Positions 5,081 through 14,572 are shown, numbered from the stretch's first letter. The stretch is 22,075 nt of DNA from a virus (IMGVR_UViG_3300021425_000215:1-22075), one strand, 5' to 3'. Translations and numbers: made by a program. Notes: a model not told the origin generated them from the sequence alone.

Positions 5081-8000
5081 AGTTACGTCTGAACTTTGAG
5101 TACGCTTTGGCACCCTCTATGTATCGTCGTAAGAGTTCGTGATCCATAAAGACCTTCTCCTCTTGCGTATACTGATCAGATGCTTTTATCTCCTCACGTG
5201 CTTCCTCTAATGTCTTATCACCTAGTCCTACTTGGTGTGACAATGAGATATCCCAATAAGCTTTAGCATCAGAGGCTGTCTTACCTGCAAGCTTCTTATA
5301 CTCACCACGAATGTATGCTTGGTAGTCACCTTGATACTCTTCGCTCTTCTCTGCCCAGTCTGATAGTGTCTCACGTGCTGCATCTCTTGCGTCTGTGATA
5401 CGTTGACGTACCCATCCCTCAAGTCTACCACGTTTTTGTTCTAGCGTTAGCTGTGCATAAGCTTCATCATTCTCAATGAAGTCCTCTGCAGCTACAGCTA
5501 AGCTACCCTGTAGTCCCATCTGAGTTAGATACTCTAGTGCGTTATTCTTTTCACGGTAAGGATTATAGATAACGAATGGATCAAGGTTAAGCTTAACCAT
5601 CTCACGCTGTAGTCGTGTCTTAGGTGGTGACTTAGTGAAACCTGTGTACTGTTTCTGTAGTGGATCAAGTACACGCACAGGCCCAGCGCCAAAGACATCG
5701 TAACGTACAACGTCATAGCCTTTGTCTTTATTGAGTGGGTCTTCTAACTGGAACTGTGTACGAGCTACACCACCCATATACTTGAACAGTCCTTCCATCT
5801 CTGTTGTGCCTAGGTCAATACCTGTAGCATCACGCAGAGTATTAGACATCACGTTCAAGTTAATGTCAGGTAGGTTACGTGCCATACGCTGATACAGTGC
5901 TATGTTAGTACTCGCATCACCATACAGATCATGCATAGCTACAGTAGCATCTAGTGTGTCAGGATAGTAGGATGAACGTGGATCAAACTGTCCATAGAAA
6001 TCCTTCATCACTGCAGCAGGATACATAACAGAACCTACGTAGTCACCTAGTACCTTCATAGCAGGTTGTAGGTTCAAGTCACCATCAGCAATAGACTGTG
6101 CTGTTAGTAGTGCTTCATCTACGATAGTGCCACCAGGACGGAACTCTGTACCGATCAACAGCTTACTTAGGTTCTTACTTAGTATCTCTGGCTGTTGGAA
6201 GTCATTAGGTAATCCCTCACCCATACGTGCAAACTGTGCCATAAAGTAATGCATGGGTGCTGTTGGTCCCATAGCAGCTTGAGCATTGATAACTTCTTCT
6301 GTTACAGTCTCGTCTTCGAACCAAGCTCTATCATTAAGTGCGTTCTCTTTTTGCACCATGTAGAAGCCAGCCATCATAGCTGCACCTGTAGCTTGCTTAG
6401 CCCACTCGTCGTCTGTTAAGTCAAATCCCTTGTAAGCTACGTTAAGTACAGAGTAATCCTTAATGAACTTAGCCTGTGATGCTAGGTAACGAGGGAAGGG
6501 TATAACTGTAGTGACAAAGTTGCGGTGCATAAAGCCGATGCCTTTGTTCACAGCTTTACTAGTATTACTTGCATCCTTACCACCAAAGCGATTCTGGAAT
6601 GTGAAACGTAGGGCTTCATCCAGTGCATCATGGATCATGTCCTCAGATACAACGTCTGAATCACCTAGTTTACCTTGACGCATTACTTGCTCAAGTGATG
6701 TACCCTGCTTACGCAATGAACGGTTAAGACTAGATGCTACCACAGCCTTCTTAAACACGTGGTCAGAGAAGGTGTTGAGTGTGTTGAATAGGTTACCTGC
6801 CTTAGCAAGCTTTGTGTTACGTACAGTCTGGGATTCAGCCTGTGCTGCGTCCATGAATACACGGCTCACAAGTTCAGGCGATTCTTTACCTAGTAGATTT
6901 ACGACACTATCTGCTACATATGCGTCCTTTGTAAGGTATGCAATAGTATCTAGTGTACCAGCAAAGGTATCACCTGCGTCTGACTTACCACGTACAGCCT
7001 TAATAGCACCAGAGAATACCTGATCCATAGCATCAATGCCTGTCATAGCTACACCAAAGATGTTGTTCCGTAGTGTAGTAGCAGGTTGTGATGTCATCAT
7101 GGCACGTCTGAAGTCTTCTACATCACGTGCAGAACGGTATATCTTACCCGCCTTAGACATACCTGCAGTAGCATCAGCTAGTTCTCTTGCCTCTTGTCCA
7201 GACAAAGGTGACAACCCTTCATCCCACAGCTTATCAAGTTTACCTGCGTACTCTTTAGCTTTGTCTTTAGCTTCTTGCCCAGTAAGCTTGCGTCCACTCA
7301 TAGTGATCCACTGCTTCTGTTGTTGTAGCAAACGAGCAGCATCAGATACTTCAGCAGCATACACAGCAGACAGTTGCCTACGTGTAAGTCCGTAACGTTT
7401 AGCTATCTCATCAAACAGAGGAGTAACTTGCTTACCCTCATCCATCTGACGTGCAAGGAACTCAGTGATACGCTGTCCCGGCTCTGCCTTAAACGACTTG
7501 TCACGCTTAGCAATCTCTGTAGCTAAATCAGCAGATGCTGCACTCAAGCGTTGCATCAGTCCCTTGTCAAACCCACCAATCAAACCATCAGGTAGATCAG
7601 CAGACAGAATATCTATCTTAGCTTCACGCCCTTCTTTTACAAGCGCTGGGTCAATAGCTGCCATAAGCTTTGACTTAGAGAACTTAACAATCTTCTCACC
7701 CTCTGGTGTAGCCATCTTTGCTTTGAGTGATTCTATGGCACGGTTAGAAGCCTCTGCCATCTGTAGCTTATTAGCTTCTACACCCTCTTCGATGACATCA
7801 GCCATACGCTCAGCACCCTTCTGCATCCTACGTAAGGGAACATAGGAAGCTACACCACCTGTGACACCACCGATAGTACCAGCCAATGCAACGTTAGCAC
7901 CACTTACTTCGTAGTCTTCACCGATAGTAGCACCGCCACGTTTCTTGATAAGCTCTGTGCCTAACTGTGATGCTGCAGCAGTACTGCCGTCTAAGGCAGA

Positions 8001-8510
8001 AGCTAGTAGTGTCTTCTTCATGACGTTCTTGCCAAGGTTCTTCAAGGCAATCTTGCCACCCTCTTTACCCGCTTGTACTGCAGCAGCACCTGCACCAGCA
8101 GTGAAGGGTATCGCAGCAGCAGAGACATAGGTAGACGGTGCAGTTATGATACTCTCTCCATAGTCCCATACCTTAGCTCCACCACCGTCAAGCCATCCCT
8201 CACCCTTAGCATTATCAAACGCATACATAAGACGTGCATACGCCTGACGTTCCTGCTCTGGTGTTGTTTCATCATTCATGAAGTAGTAGTCCTTAGACAT
8301 CGTAACTTCATTGGTATTCATAATACGGAAGTGCTCAAGGACATCGTATGTGATATCCTCTCCAGTCATGTTAGAGAAGTCAGCATCCTCGTAACCTTTA
8401 CGTCTAGACTTTAAGAACGTAATAGCATCATCAAGGAAATACTTATCATTGCGGAGATCAGACAGTTTCTTCTCTGTCATGTTCTCCTCTGTGTAGTATT
8501 CGTAACCCAT
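5079..8510 (-). CDS. Large internal virion / DNA-ejection protein (1143 aa)
   Basis: This is the largest gene of the window and the last of the minus-strand virion operon. The protein is mostly helical. Two Ala/Gly-rich hydrophobic stretches, at about residues 128-147 (SAAAIPFTAGAGAAAVQ) and 204-224 (ANVALAGTIGGVTGGVASYV), could insert in membranes. The remainder contains long amphipathic helices with no enzymatic motif I can name. Size, composition and terminal position parallel the large core/ejection proteins of podoviruses (T7 gp16-like), but it has no visible transglycosylase motif, and the lysozyme domain of this phage is in a separate gene. An AAGG element eight bases upstream supports ATG 8510. 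The role as an ejection protein is an inference from size, hydrophobic segments and context. Confidence 0.8.
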   Translation of the reverse strand: MGYEYYTEENMTEKKLSDLRNDKYFLDDAITFLKSRRKGYEDADFSNMTGEDITYDVLEHFRIMNTNEVTMSKDYYFMNDETTPEQERQAYARLMYAFDNAKGEGWLDGGGAKVWDYGESIITAPSTYVSAAAIPFTAGAGAAAVQAGKEGGKIALKNLGKNVMKKTLLASALDGSTAAASQLGTELIKKRGGATIGEDYEVSGANVALAGTIGGVTGGVASYVPLRRMQKGAERMADVIEEGVEANKLQMAEASNRAIESLKAKMATPEGEKIVKFSKSKLMAAIDPALVKEGREAKIDILSADLPDGLIGGFDKGLMQRLSAASADLATEIAKRDKSFKAEPGQRITEFLARQMDEGKQVTPLFDEIAKRYGLTRRQLSAVYAAEVSDAARLLQQQKQWITMSGRKLTGQEAKDKAKEYAGKLDKLWDEGLSPLSGQEARELADATAGMSKAGKIYRSARDVEDFRRAMMTSQPATTLRNNIFGVAMTGIDAMDQVFSGAIKAVRGKSDAGDTFAGTLDTIAYLTKDAYVADSVVNLLGKESPELVSRVFMDAAQAESQTVRNTKLAKAGNLFNTLNTFSDHVFKKAVVASSLNRSLRKQGTSLEQVMRQGKLGDSDVVSEDMIHDALDEALRFTFQNRFGGKDASNTSKAVNKGIGFMHRNFVTTVIPFPRYLASQAKFIKDYSVLNVAYKGFDLTDDEWAKQATGAAMMAGFYMVQKENALNDRAWFEDETVTEEVINAQAAMGPTAPMHYFMAQFARMGEGLPNDFQQPEILSKNLSKLLIGTEFRPGGTIVDEALLTAQSIADGDLNLQPAMKVLGDYVGSVMYPAAVMKDFYGQFDPRSSYYPDTLDATVAMHDLYGDASTNIALYQRMARNLPDINLNVMSNTLRDATGIDLGTTEMEGLFKYMGGVARTQFQLEDPLNKDKGYDVVRYDVFGAGPVRVLDPLQKQYTGFTKSPPKTRLQREMVKLNLDPFVIYNPYREKNNALEYLTQMGLQGSLAVAAEDFIENDEAYAQLTLEQKRGRLEGWVRQRITDARDAARETLSDWAEKSEEYQGDYQAYIRGEYKKLAGKTASDAKAYWDISLSHQVGLGDKTLEEAREEIKASDQYTQEEKVFMDHELLRRYIEGAKAYSKFRRN

Positions 8511-8519
8511 TAGCGTACC

Positions 8520-10280
8520 TTACTGTTGTTCGTCTAGTCGTTTCAAAGTTAGGTACATGATACGTGCTACATTACGAGCATCAATATCTGAACCTAGATT
8601 TAAGTTCGCTCCCTGATCTCCAAACCATGCAGCTACAGCACCCAATACATCATCCATAGAGTCTGCACCTGTTAGCTCTTCCTCTTCACGTAGATATGTA
8701 AGTAAGTCTTGTCCACTCTTACTGATGATAAACTCTGTGCTAGACATAGGCTTCTCTGACTTAGGCTCTACGTAACCTTTAAAGTATTGCTGTGGGTTCA
8801 TGTAACCGTAAGCAAAGCGGTAGTCAATAGGACGTGACGGTAGACCTGCATCCCGCTTCTCTTGACGGCTCATGTCCTGATACTCTTCAAAGGTGTAGTT
8901 CTTTGCAGCCTCAATGAAGCTTTGCTTAGTCTCTTCGTTGCGTTCCTGTACACTCTTAGTGGTGTCTTCAGGTTTAGCTTCAGGCTCTGTCTCTACTATG
9001 TTATTAACAAGAGCTTCATTCTGTAGTGTAGGCTCTTCAGCTGCAGGTTCTTGTGTAACTTCCTCTTGTGCAGCAGGTGGCTCAAGTACTAGCTCCATCT
9101 GCTCCTCTTGTGTGGTAACTACGGGTGGCTTAACAGTAGGTGTCTCTGGTTCTACTACTTCTTCTTGCCCGTCACCAAATAAAGTATCTAGTAGTTCTTC
9201 AGTAACAGCACCCTCTTTTATAATCATATCAGCTAGTGCACCTGACTTAACTGCTTCACTAAACTTACGTAACTCTTCAGGTGTGTTGATCTCACTGGAG
9301 ATAGATAGCAATGCAGAGGCACGGTTGTCGTTAGTGTTGAAGCCGTTGTAGTAGCCCTTCTTAAGTAGCTGTAGTTCTAGCTCAGCGAATTGCTTACCAC
9401 CCTTAGCCATAGTCTGCCCAAGTGCCGCACGTTGCTTAGCTCTATCATCTGTAGCATCCTCTACTTTAAGTAGGCTTGCCATTGTACCCAGCGCATCGTC
9501 AGGTACATCAGTGATGTCATCAAACTGACCGTTACTAAAGTTACGTGTTAACTCTGCACGGTACTTAGTCTGTGCTGCCTCGTAATCAGTAGCCACTTTA
9601 TAGTCATGCTTAAGTTCACCTAGTGTACCAGTAGCACGTGATACACCGGGGAATGTTTGATAAGGGGTGCCATCCATCTGTGCAGCCTGATACAGAAGCA
9701 AGTCTTCTACAGGGATACCCATAACTTGCATCTGTTTAATAGCATCCTCTGCTCTTGCACGTGGGTTAGTCATAAGAGTCTCACCGATAGCTTGCGCCCA
9801 AGACTTTAGCTTCTTACCTTCAGACTTATCTTCAGGATTCTGTGCCATATTATTAGCGTAACCTAGGACAGCCCTACGTAGTGCCATCTCTGGTGTCACA
9901 CCTTCAGGTAATTCTAGTACGTCACCCTTCTTAATGTTCAATACACTCAGTAGGTCTTCCTTACGTAGCTGTACGTTCTCAGGTAGAGAAGCTTTGTGTG
10001 CAGCAAACGTAGAGTACAGATCATTGATGTCATACTTCTCAGCAAGAGCTACATACTCTGCATCATTGATACCAAACTCTGTGTTGAATGTATTCATCAA
10101 CTCCATCTGTTGTTGTAGCTGAGCAGTAGACTTAGAAAAAGCAGGGGCTACACTTCTAGCTCTAGTAAGTTGATTGTCTAAATGCTTCTCATAAGTCTCA
10201 CGTCTTTGTTCTGTAGACTCTTCAAAGGCTTCACCAAAGCCCTCAATTAAACCCGCCTGAAACGCTCCAGTTATAGCCAT
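8520..10280 (-). CDS. Internal virion protein candidate (586 aa)
   Basis: The protein has no motif I recognise. Residues 1-360 are helical (N-terminus MAITGAFQAGLIEGFGEAFEES). They are followed by an acidic, Pro/Glu/Thr-rich disordered linker of roughly 70 residues (EEVVEPETPTVKPP and similar). A C-terminal domain of about 150 residues contains YTFEEYQDMSRQEKR and RPIDYRFAYGYMNPQQYF. It precedes the 1143-aa gene with a nine-base gap and is joined to the upstream 181-aa gene by a one-base overlap. An AAGGAG element precedes ATG 10280 with a rather long spacing. Its place among the large internal proteins and its helix-linker-helix architecture suggest a core or ejection component comparable in position to T7 gp15. 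This is inferred, not shown. Confidence 0.78.
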   Translation of the reverse strand: MAITGAFQAGLIEGFGEAFEESTEQRRETYEKHLDNQLTRARSVAPAFSKSTAQLQQQMELMNTFNTEFGINDAEYVALAEKYDINDLYSTFAAHKASLPENVQLRKEDLLSVLNIKKGDVLELPEGVTPEMALRRAVLGYANNMAQNPEDKSEGKKLKSWAQAIGETLMTNPRARAEDAIKQMQVMGIPVEDLLLYQAAQMDGTPYQTFPGVSRATGTLGELKHDYKVATDYEAAQTKYRAELTRNFSNGQFDDITDVPDDALGTMASLLKVEDATDDRAKQRAALGQTMAKGGKQFAELELQLLKKGYYNGFNTNDNRASALLSISSEINTPEELRKFSEAVKSGALADMIIKEGAVTEELLDTLFGDGQEEVVEPETPTVKPPVVTTQEEQMELVLEPPAAQEEVTQEPAAEEPTLQNEALVNNIVETEPEAKPEDTTKSVQERNEETKQSFIEAAKNYTFEEYQDMSRQEKRDAGLPSRPIDYRFAYGYMNPQQYFKGYVEPKSEKPMSSTEFIISKSGQDLLTYLREEEELTGADSMDDVLGAVAAWFGDQGANLNLGSDIDARNVARIMYLTLKRLDEQQ

Positions 10281-10825
10281 TACATTTGCTCCTTAGACAT
10301 TAAGCCACCTGTAGGCATCTCTTCTTGTGGCGCTTCTTCTTGCTCTAGCATAGCTTCTGCTACGTCTTGTTGTAGCTCATCACCTGCATCCATACCTTCA
10401 GCTGAACTTAAGCTACGCTTCATTTGAATCTTAGAAGCTAGTCTACGTGCACGTTTGATACGAGCTATCTCATCCTTGTCATCGTAGTCAGCCATAGTTT
10501 CTTTGTATTCAATCTGTGCAGCCATAGCCAAAGCTTTTACATGGCTAAATAGCAGAGGCCCAATTAGTAGCTTAACATCTACAGAATGAATACCATCCAT
10601 TACACCACTGGTAAGCATAGTACCTACCATAATATCAATAGGTACACCTGTATCTATCATATCAAGTAAGTTATCCATTACCTCATCGTCAGATAGCTTC
10701 TCAATATGGTAGTTCAACGCATCTGCAGGTTCACTAAACTTAGCGGGTTGTTCCCAAGGTACACTACCAGGTTCGTCTGTAAGAGACTGCCCGGGAATTG
10801 GTCTATCAAAAGGAGAGTGTTTCAT
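10280..10825 (-). CDS. Conserved marine-phage virion-associated protein (181 aa)
   Basis: The N-terminus (FDRPIPGQSLTDEPGSVPWEQP) is a signature I recognise from hypothetical proteins that recur in marine phages, including cyanophages and other ocean isolates. It is followed by a helical domain containing DMIDTGVPIDIMVGTMLTSG and HSVDVKLLIGPLL. Residues 110-135 are strongly basic and helical (KDEIARIKRARRLASK). The C-terminal 40 residues are acidic, rich in Glu, Gln and Met, and probably disordered. The function is unknown. Its presence in the virion operon between a holin-like gene and the internal proteins suggests a structural or assembly role. An AGGAT element lies upstream of ATG 10825. 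Confidence 0.82.
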   Translation of the reverse strand: MKHSPFDRPIPGQSLTDEPGSVPWEQPAKFSEPADALNYHIEKLSDDEVMDNLLDMIDTGVPIDIMVGTMLTSGVMDGIHSVDVKLLIGPLLFSHVKALAMAAQIEYKETMADYDDKDEIARIKRARRLASKIQMKRSLSSAEGMDAGDELQQDVAEAMLEQEEAPQEEMPTGGLMSKEQM

Positions 10826-10833
10826 AATATATC

Positions 10834-11280
10834 CTACTTAGCAAACCCAGCACCGAAGTATAAACCTACGATAGCTGATACAATATGTGTGTCTAATGGT
10901 GTGATTACAAAGCCTTGTGCGTACTTCCACTTAACTTGCTCAGGTCCAGCACCAAAGATGAAATCAAAGAAGCCTGTCTGTACTTCAGTGTAGCCTACAA
11001 TAACATTTACTTCTGGGTAGAACACAGCGACTAGCTTTGGTAAAACAATTATAGCAAACACAGCAGACAATGCAATAAGTCTTCGCGTCCAAGCAAAGTG
11101 TTTATCGTTCTTACCTGCATCACGTGCCATAGCTACTTGCTTAGCGTTGAAGTTAGCACGTTCCATGAGCATCTTCTGCTCAGCTTGACGAGCCTTTATA
11201 CTCTGGCCCCATATGCTCATGACTCCACCTAATACGGTAGAGCCTAGCATTGTTACGAGTTCTAATGGTAAGCCTAGCAT
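10834..11280 (-). CDS. Holin-like membrane protein (148 aa)
   Basis: Hydrophobic segments are visible at residues 4-24 (LPLELVTMLGSTVLGGVMSIWG), about 68-90 (LIALSAVFAIIVLPKLVAVFY) and 130-146 (HIVSAIVGLYFGAG). A basic amphipathic helix (about 27-62, KARQAEQKMLMERANFNAKQ) and a WTRR motif lie before the second segment. This order of hydrophobic N-terminus, charged helix, W-R motif, membrane helix and C-terminal hydrophobic segment resembles the three-TM holin family of gene transfer agents (GTA_holin_3TM). The gene directly follows the lysozyme-domain gene and overlaps it by one base at its start, which is the classic lysis pairing. A structural inner-membrane role during ejection is the main alternative. 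Confidence 0.7.
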   Translation of the reverse strand: MLGLPLELVTMLGSTVLGGVMSIWGQSIKARQAEQKMLMERANFNAKQVAMARDAGKNDKHFAWTRRLIALSAVFAIIVLPKLVAVFYPEVNVIVGYTEVQTGFFDFIFGAGPEQVKWKYAQGFVITPLDTHIVSAIVGLYFGAGFAK

Positions 11281-12482
11281 TATTCGTCATCTCTCAATCT
11301 AGGACGAGGAGACACACCTCTAGTATTAGCTGAAGGTACACTGCCTTTATTCTCTTCTAATACTTTTAATGTTTCAGCTACTGTGTGCTGCGCTTTATTA
11401 CCGCCTTTGCCTCCAGATGCGTAAAAAGAATCACCCGCCTCTAGGTCTGTTTTAGGCCACTTACCATACTTACCTTTTTTAATAGCATAAGGGACAGGAA
11501 CAGATGCAAACTCCATAGCTAAATCTAGCATAGCTCTCTCCGCACTTACATCACCTATATTTTTTAAATAGTTACTTAATCTTTTACGTCCGGGTTTTTC
11601 AGAAACCAGATATAAACCTACCTTCTCTTGTACTTCAGGTGTAAAAACGGTATCCCCTGATAACCCTAAAGCCTTAACAGCCATAGGGAATGTTCTATTA
11701 TCTGTCTGGTATTTGCCTACAGCAAAAAGCCTATCTTTATTGTTAGGGTCTTTTATAGCTTGGTATTTTAGAATCTCATCTACTGTTAGCTCACTAATCT
11801 TTTTACCGCCACGAGATGCTACCAACTGAGAGCCTACAATCTTATCTGTTGTAGTACCTTCTTTTGATTTTACAGGTATTGTTCCTCTGTTTGCTGAATC
11901 ATACCCGCCCTCACCAGAAGCAATAAACTCTAGTAGGCTGTTCTTCTTTACAGGCTTAGACATAAGCCCTAGCTCTTTAGTATCAATAGTACCAGGGTCA
12001 ATCTCTTCAGCCATCTTATACAGAGGTTCTGGGCTGCTTAGCTTACCCATGTCAGAATCTGTTACATCAACCATAGCTGTCTCTGTAGCACCTGAATCTG
12101 TAGGCATAGCTATCTGTGCATCCAGTGAAGCACGTAGACGATCAGCCTGTGCCTGTGTAACATCCTCAGTGTTATCTACATCCATGCCTTGGTACATGTC
12201 TAGCGTAGGAGAGTTCTGTAGAGGTGCAGCAATCTGTGCCATCTCCATCATAACCGCTTGGTCTGGTATGATAGGGGCTAGCGGCTCAGTCTGAAACGGT
12301 TCTATTGTAGCCTCTGAAGTCTTACCAAATAAACTATCATAAAACTGTGACAGCCAAGACTTACGATCTTCACCTGTCTTCTTCATAAGGGCTTCTGTCT
12401 GAGCCTTAGTATCCATCTGCTGCGCTTCTTCTAGGCTAGATAGAATTAGGTTCTCGTATTCTTTTAAGCTTAAGTCTGCCAT
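11280..12482 (-). CDS. Lysozyme-fold peptidoglycan hydrolase with N-terminal extension
   Basis: I choose ATG 12482 (400 aa) because it has CAGGAT eight bases upstream. The in-frame ATG 12515 lies inside the preceding gene without such a site. Residues 1-178 are acidic, low-complexity and rich in Met, Gln and Ala, and look like a virion-type extension. Residues 180-330 look like a lysozyme/transglycosylase fold: LLEFIASGEGGYDSANRG with candidate catalytic E191, then ELTVDEILKYQ, FAVGKYQTDNRTF (residues 253-265) and FTPEVQEKVGLYLV. This is the usual order in phage muramidases that cut glycan strands. It could be a virion enzyme that opens the wall at entry, or the endolysin; the neighbouring holin-like gene allows either. 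The catalytic half appears more AT-rich than the N-terminal half. Confidence 0.82.
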   Translation of the reverse strand: MADLSLKEYENLILSSLEEAQQMDTKAQTEALMKKTGEDRKSWLSQFYDSLFGKTSEATIEPFQTEPLAPIIPDQAVMMEMAQIAAPLQNSPTLDMYQGMDVDNTEDVTQAQADRLRASLDAQIAMPTDSGATETAMVDVTDSDMGKLSSPEPLYKMAEEIDPGTIDTKELGLMSKPVKKNSLLEFIASGEGGYDSANRGTIPVKSKEGTTTDKIVGSQLVASRGGKKISELTVDEILKYQAIKDPNNKDRLFAVGKYQTDNRTFPMAVKALGLSGDTVFTPEVQEKVGLYLVSEKPGRKRLSNYLKNIGDVSAERAMLDLAMEFASVPVPYAIKKGKYGKWPKTDLEAGDSFYASGGKGGNKAQHTVAETLKVLEENKGSVPSANTRGVSPRPRLRDDE

Positions 12483-12490
12483 TAGTAGTA

Positions 12491-12496
12491 ATCCTG
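12491..12496 (-). promoter_or_regulatory. Ribosome binding site choosing the 12482 start
   Basis: On the minus strand CAGGAT lies eight bases before ATG 12482. No comparable purine-rich element precedes the upstream in-frame ATG at 12515, so the shorter 400-aa product is favoured. Confidence 0.55.
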
Positions 12497-12505
12497 TTAT
12501 ACCTA

Positions 12506-14572
12506 TTATAGCCATTTATTAATAACTGCATCCACGATAGTATTGATAATCTTACCTGTACCAGTACCCTTAGCCTTATCAATCTCAGCTTGAATCTCTG
12601 CTTCCTTCATAGAGTTAGCCATAAGCTGTAGACGAATAGCGTTCTCTCTATCCATCTGAGACTCAGCTGTACGCCAAGCATAAGAGATAACGTCACGCTC
12701 TAACTGTAAGGTATTGTTATACGCAGTCATAGTGAAGTTGTTAGCTGCCATAGCTGCATCACGATTTGACTGGTTCTTCGCAGCGTTCTCAATAGTGGTT
12801 GTCTTCTGCGCCCACGCTGCGTTAGCTTGTGCAATAACCAAGCCTTGCTCTGCGTTGAACTGATCACGTGCAGCCTGTGCTGTAGCGTTGAAGGTAGAGA
12901 TAGCGTTAGCCTCACCTGCATTAAAACGTGCAGTCTCGTTGGCTTGTGCATTGTTATGCATAGCTACCTTAGACGCTAGGTTAGCAAAGAACTGATTAGT
13001 CTGGTTCTCTGATGTAGCATTGAACTGACGTGCTGCATTCTCTGCTGCTGCATCTGACAACAAAGTATTAGCAATAGTCTGAGACTTAAACATAGCTGTC
13101 TGTTGCTCGTTGTTTAAGTTAGTCATGTCCATATCCAAGAACGCCTTAGCATTCTGAACTTGTGCTTGTTGTCTATTGTTTAGGTTAGTGATGTCTAGCT
13201 GTGTCATAGCTGCAGCATCAGCAAGTACTTTAGCGTTAGCCGCATTCAAGTTAGCCATATCTACAGAGTTAGCTAGTCGTGCATTCTCTAAGGCTACTTG
13301 CTGCTCAGCAGTGAAGTTCATATTAGCAATATCACTGATCTTAGCTGCGTTAGCTACACGTGCTTGGAACTCTTGGTTGAACTCTAAGCCTAAAAATTCA
13401 GCACGTTTTTCTGCTGCAAACATAGCAGCTTGTTGGCGATTGCTTAAATTTTGTGCTTCAAATCGTGCAAAGGTTGCAGCGTCTGCTTGTGCTACTGGTA
13501 GTGCAGATTCCATTGCTGCCTGTACTACAGCTTGACCCGCCATAGATGAAGCAGATAGACCACGTGCAGCCATCTTAGCTGCCGCTGCTCTCATAGCACC
13601 TGCTGCCCACGCTGGAGGTTCGTTACCTTCGAACTGCTCCATCAAGCTTGTAAGTTGTCCTTGTACTGTAGCATCTGTTGAAGGAGAGCCTGTAGCTGCA
13701 GCAAAGTTAGTCTCTGCTCTAGCACGTGCCATATCTACAGTAGAACCAGCGATCATCTCACCAGCTTGTACTTCACGTGGAGTAGGTGCTTGTACCTGTT
13801 GAGCTTGTGCAATCTGTGCAGCACTCAATCCTAGTTGAGCTAGTTGCTCAGGTGACATAGTAGCTGCTTCAGCTAGGGCTTCATCACTAGGCTTACCTGT
13901 AGCTGCAGTAAGCTTATCCATAGTAGCTTGTACAGCTTCTTGTGCTGTCACTGCTTCTACTGTAGCTGCCGCTGCTGTCTCAGGTGCTGCTACTTCTGGT
14001 GCTGCTCCTGCCTCTGTCTGTACAGCCTGTGGTGCAGTCTCATCTACCTGACCTGTACCTTCAGCAATCTGTCCTGCTGCCTTATCCTCTGCAGTAAACT
14101 CTGTTACTTCAGGCTTCTGCACAAGAGCCATAGGATCATTCATTGCAGTAGCTGTAGTCTCAGCTGCAGTAGGTACTTCTGTTACGTTAAACGCTGCTTG
14201 TGCAGACTGCATTCTTTGGTTAGCTGAGTTCACTGCAGCTTGTGCTTTGTTTACTGCTTCAGCTAGTGTCGCGTCATCAGGCTTAGCTTGTTGTGCAGCA
14301 ATAGCATCTTGTAATTTCTGTTGCGCGGTTGCTACTGCCTGTTGTGCTGCATCTAGTTTAGCTTGTCCACCTTCAGCATAGCCATTACGTACCATACCAC
14401 CAGTCGCCATACCAATGCGCTTCTTAGCAGTCTCAGCCATCTTACCTACACGTGCTGCAGCAGCAGGGTTAGCAGCTAAGTATTTAGCTTGTTCATCACC
14501 TTGCATACCTTGCATCTCAGGTACAATCTTACCCATCTGTTCTGGGGTGAAACCTGCAAATCTTTTAGCCAT
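12506..14572 (-). CDS. Ala/Gln-rich hendecad-repeat virion protein (688 aa)
   Basis: The protein is dominated by Ala, Gln, Asn and Thr. Residues 1-70 include a Gly/Met-rich segment (GMATGGMVRNGYAEGG). Residues 70-130 form an Ala/Gln helix, and 130-215 an Ala/Pro/Thr/Glu linker. From about 369 to 590 there are 22-residue repeats (units at 437, 459 and 481 begin VDMANLN, LDITNLN and MDMTNLN) and then 11-residue units (FNAGEANAIST, FNATAQAARDQ, FNAEQG...). The 11-residue period predicts a right-handed helical bundle. Position and composition fit an internal core or ejection protein; the gp14-like role is inferred. The C-terminus is an amphipathic helix (IINTIVDAVINKWL). The ribosome binding site is weak (GGGA, long spacing). 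Confidence 0.82.
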   Translation of the reverse strand: MAKRFAGFTPEQMGKIVPEMQGMQGDEQAKYLAANPAAAARVGKMAETAKKRIGMATGGMVRNGYAEGGQAKLDAAQQAVATAQQKLQDAIAAQQAKPDDATLAEAVNKAQAAVNSANQRMQSAQAAFNVTEVPTAAETTATAMNDPMALVQKPEVTEFTAEDKAAGQIAEGTGQVDETAPQAVQTEAGAAPEVAAPETAAAATVEAVTAQEAVQATMDKLTAATGKPSDEALAEAATMSPEQLAQLGLSAAQIAQAQQVQAPTPREVQAGEMIAGSTVDMARARAETNFAAATGSPSTDATVQGQLTSLMEQFEGNEPPAWAAGAMRAAAAKMAARGLSASSMAGQAVVQAAMESALPVAQADAATFARFEAQNLSNRQQAAMFAAEKRAEFLGLEFNQEFQARVANAAKISDIANMNFTAEQQVALENARLANSVDMANLNAANAKVLADAAAMTQLDITNLNNRQQAQVQNAKAFLDMDMTNLNNEQQTAMFKSQTIANTLLSDAAAENAARQFNATSENQTNQFFANLASKVAMHNNAQANETARFNAGEANAISTFNATAQAARDQFNAEQGLVIAQANAAWAQKTTTIENAAKNQSNRDAAMAANNFTMTAYNNTLQLERDVISYAWRTAESQMDRENAIRLQLMANSMKEAEIQAEIDKAKGTGTGKIINTIVDAVINKWL
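12827..13468 (-). repeat. Hendecad (11/22-residue) coding repeat array
   Basis: This covers residues about 369-582 of the 688-aa protein. Units of 22 residues begin at 369, 391, 413, 437, 459 and 481 (one 24 long). After a 14-residue break, 11-residue units beginning FN, FF, HN, FN, FN and FN run from 517. The repeat is degenerate at DNA level and best seen in protein. Confidence 0.7.

Noticed and set aside
8914-9351. Plus-strand open frame opposite the 586-aa gene
   Set aside because: It is a low-complexity Ser/Val/Cys product antisense to the acidic Pro/Glu linker, with no ribosome binding site; a shadow of the real gene.
12483-12515. Start at 12515 for the lysozyme-domain gene, giving an N-terminal hydrophobic segment
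   Set aside because: The codon lies inside the previous gene without a ribosome binding site, and the 'signal-like' MAIIGITGLLL is translated ribosome-binding sequence; ATG 12482 has a proper site.
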